Positions 39,562 through 39,585 of a DNA stretch of 39,585 bases are shown piece after piece. The notes under the pieces were generated by a model that made no database searches, was not told where the DNA came from, and was given only the letters and a program-made list of their open reading frames with translations. Numbering within the stretch: position 1 is the stretch's first letter; every line of letters starts with the position of its first letter. The DNA is taken from positions 1 to 39,585 of the forward strand of contig JBAWAP010000269.1 of the NCBI GenBank assembly GCA_049589355.1. Direction: 5' to 3'. The DNA is from JBAWAP01 sp049589355. Its GTDB lineage: Bacteria > Chloroflexota > Anaerolineae > VGOG01. A program made the position numbers and the translations under genes.

Positions 39562-39585
39562 GGGAAGGTGCATTAACAACGATAG

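Overview
The window looks like chromosome of an uncultured Chloroflexota bacterium, probably Anaerolineae-like. This is inferred from Pro/Thr-rich 'PTATPTP' linkers in lipoproteins, a sugar-binding protein with the VIEKEVPVEVTKVVEK-type linker, DUF166, GH3-family and flavodiiron genes, and many small dispersed palindromic repeats. No rRNA, tRNA, CRISPR array, transposase or phage gene was found.

Layout. (1) 155-1837: secreted polysaccharide deacetylase lipoprotein. (2) 1.9-9.4 kb, plus strand: a redox/metal block with a small ferredoxin, a broken cytochrome b5-like gene, a two-HMA copper ATPase (copA), a YHS protein, a retropepsin-like protein on the minus strand, a zinc-ribbon membrane protein, a membrane-anchored cytochrome c, a hemerythrin (in-frame TAG near its N-terminus), a methyltransferase and an A-type flavodiiron protein. 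This fits O2/NO and copper handling. (3) 18.6 to 9.5 kb, minus strand: PepSY protein, lipoprotein, two LolD-type ATPases, an FtsX-type permease, another lipoprotein, PAP2 phosphatase and an OmpR-type response regulator/histidine kinase pair. (4) 18.8-20.5 kb: DUF166 protein, short cytochrome b-like protein and an MsrP-like molybdopterin lipoprotein. (5) 20.7-31.5 kb: sugar metabolism with glucokinase, class I aldolase, a deleted transaldolase-Pgi gene, rpiA, rpe, an S51-like/CysS-tail protein, an APH-type kinase, a HAD hydrolase and a carbohydrate ABC importer. (6) 31.5-39.6 kb: a promoter with a structured leader and terminator before a PEMT/ICMT-like methyltransferase, a secreted barrel-like protein (minus), a methyltransferase, a GH3 protein, a NarL-type sensor kinase/regulator pair and, at the right edge, a c-di-GMP-I riboswitch whose gene lies outside the window.

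The most interesting material is regulatory. Two promoters (1906-1946 and 18697-18737) are near copies with TGAC-N4-GTCA directly upstream of TAGACA-N17-TATAAT, the class II activator position of Crp/FNR proteins. They head the ferredoxin and DUF166/MsrP-like units and suggest one regulon. Two other promoters (33234-33301 on the minus strand and 39320-39387 on the plus strand) match at 50 of 68 ungapped positions. Each carries a TACTTAG-type site, a perfect 7-2-7 inverted repeat in one copy, abutting TAGACA-N17-TAAA(A/C)T. They flank a NarL-family two-component system, the natural candidate regulator. One copy then leads into the c-di-GMP riboswitch, so that transcript would combine two-component and second-messenger control.

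Four genes look damaged: the cytochrome b5-like gene and hemerythrin by one in-frame stop each, nnrE and tal-pgi by internal deletion. Assembly or sequencing error cannot be excluded. Several palindromic repeat families sit between genes, and some are read in frame inside proteins.
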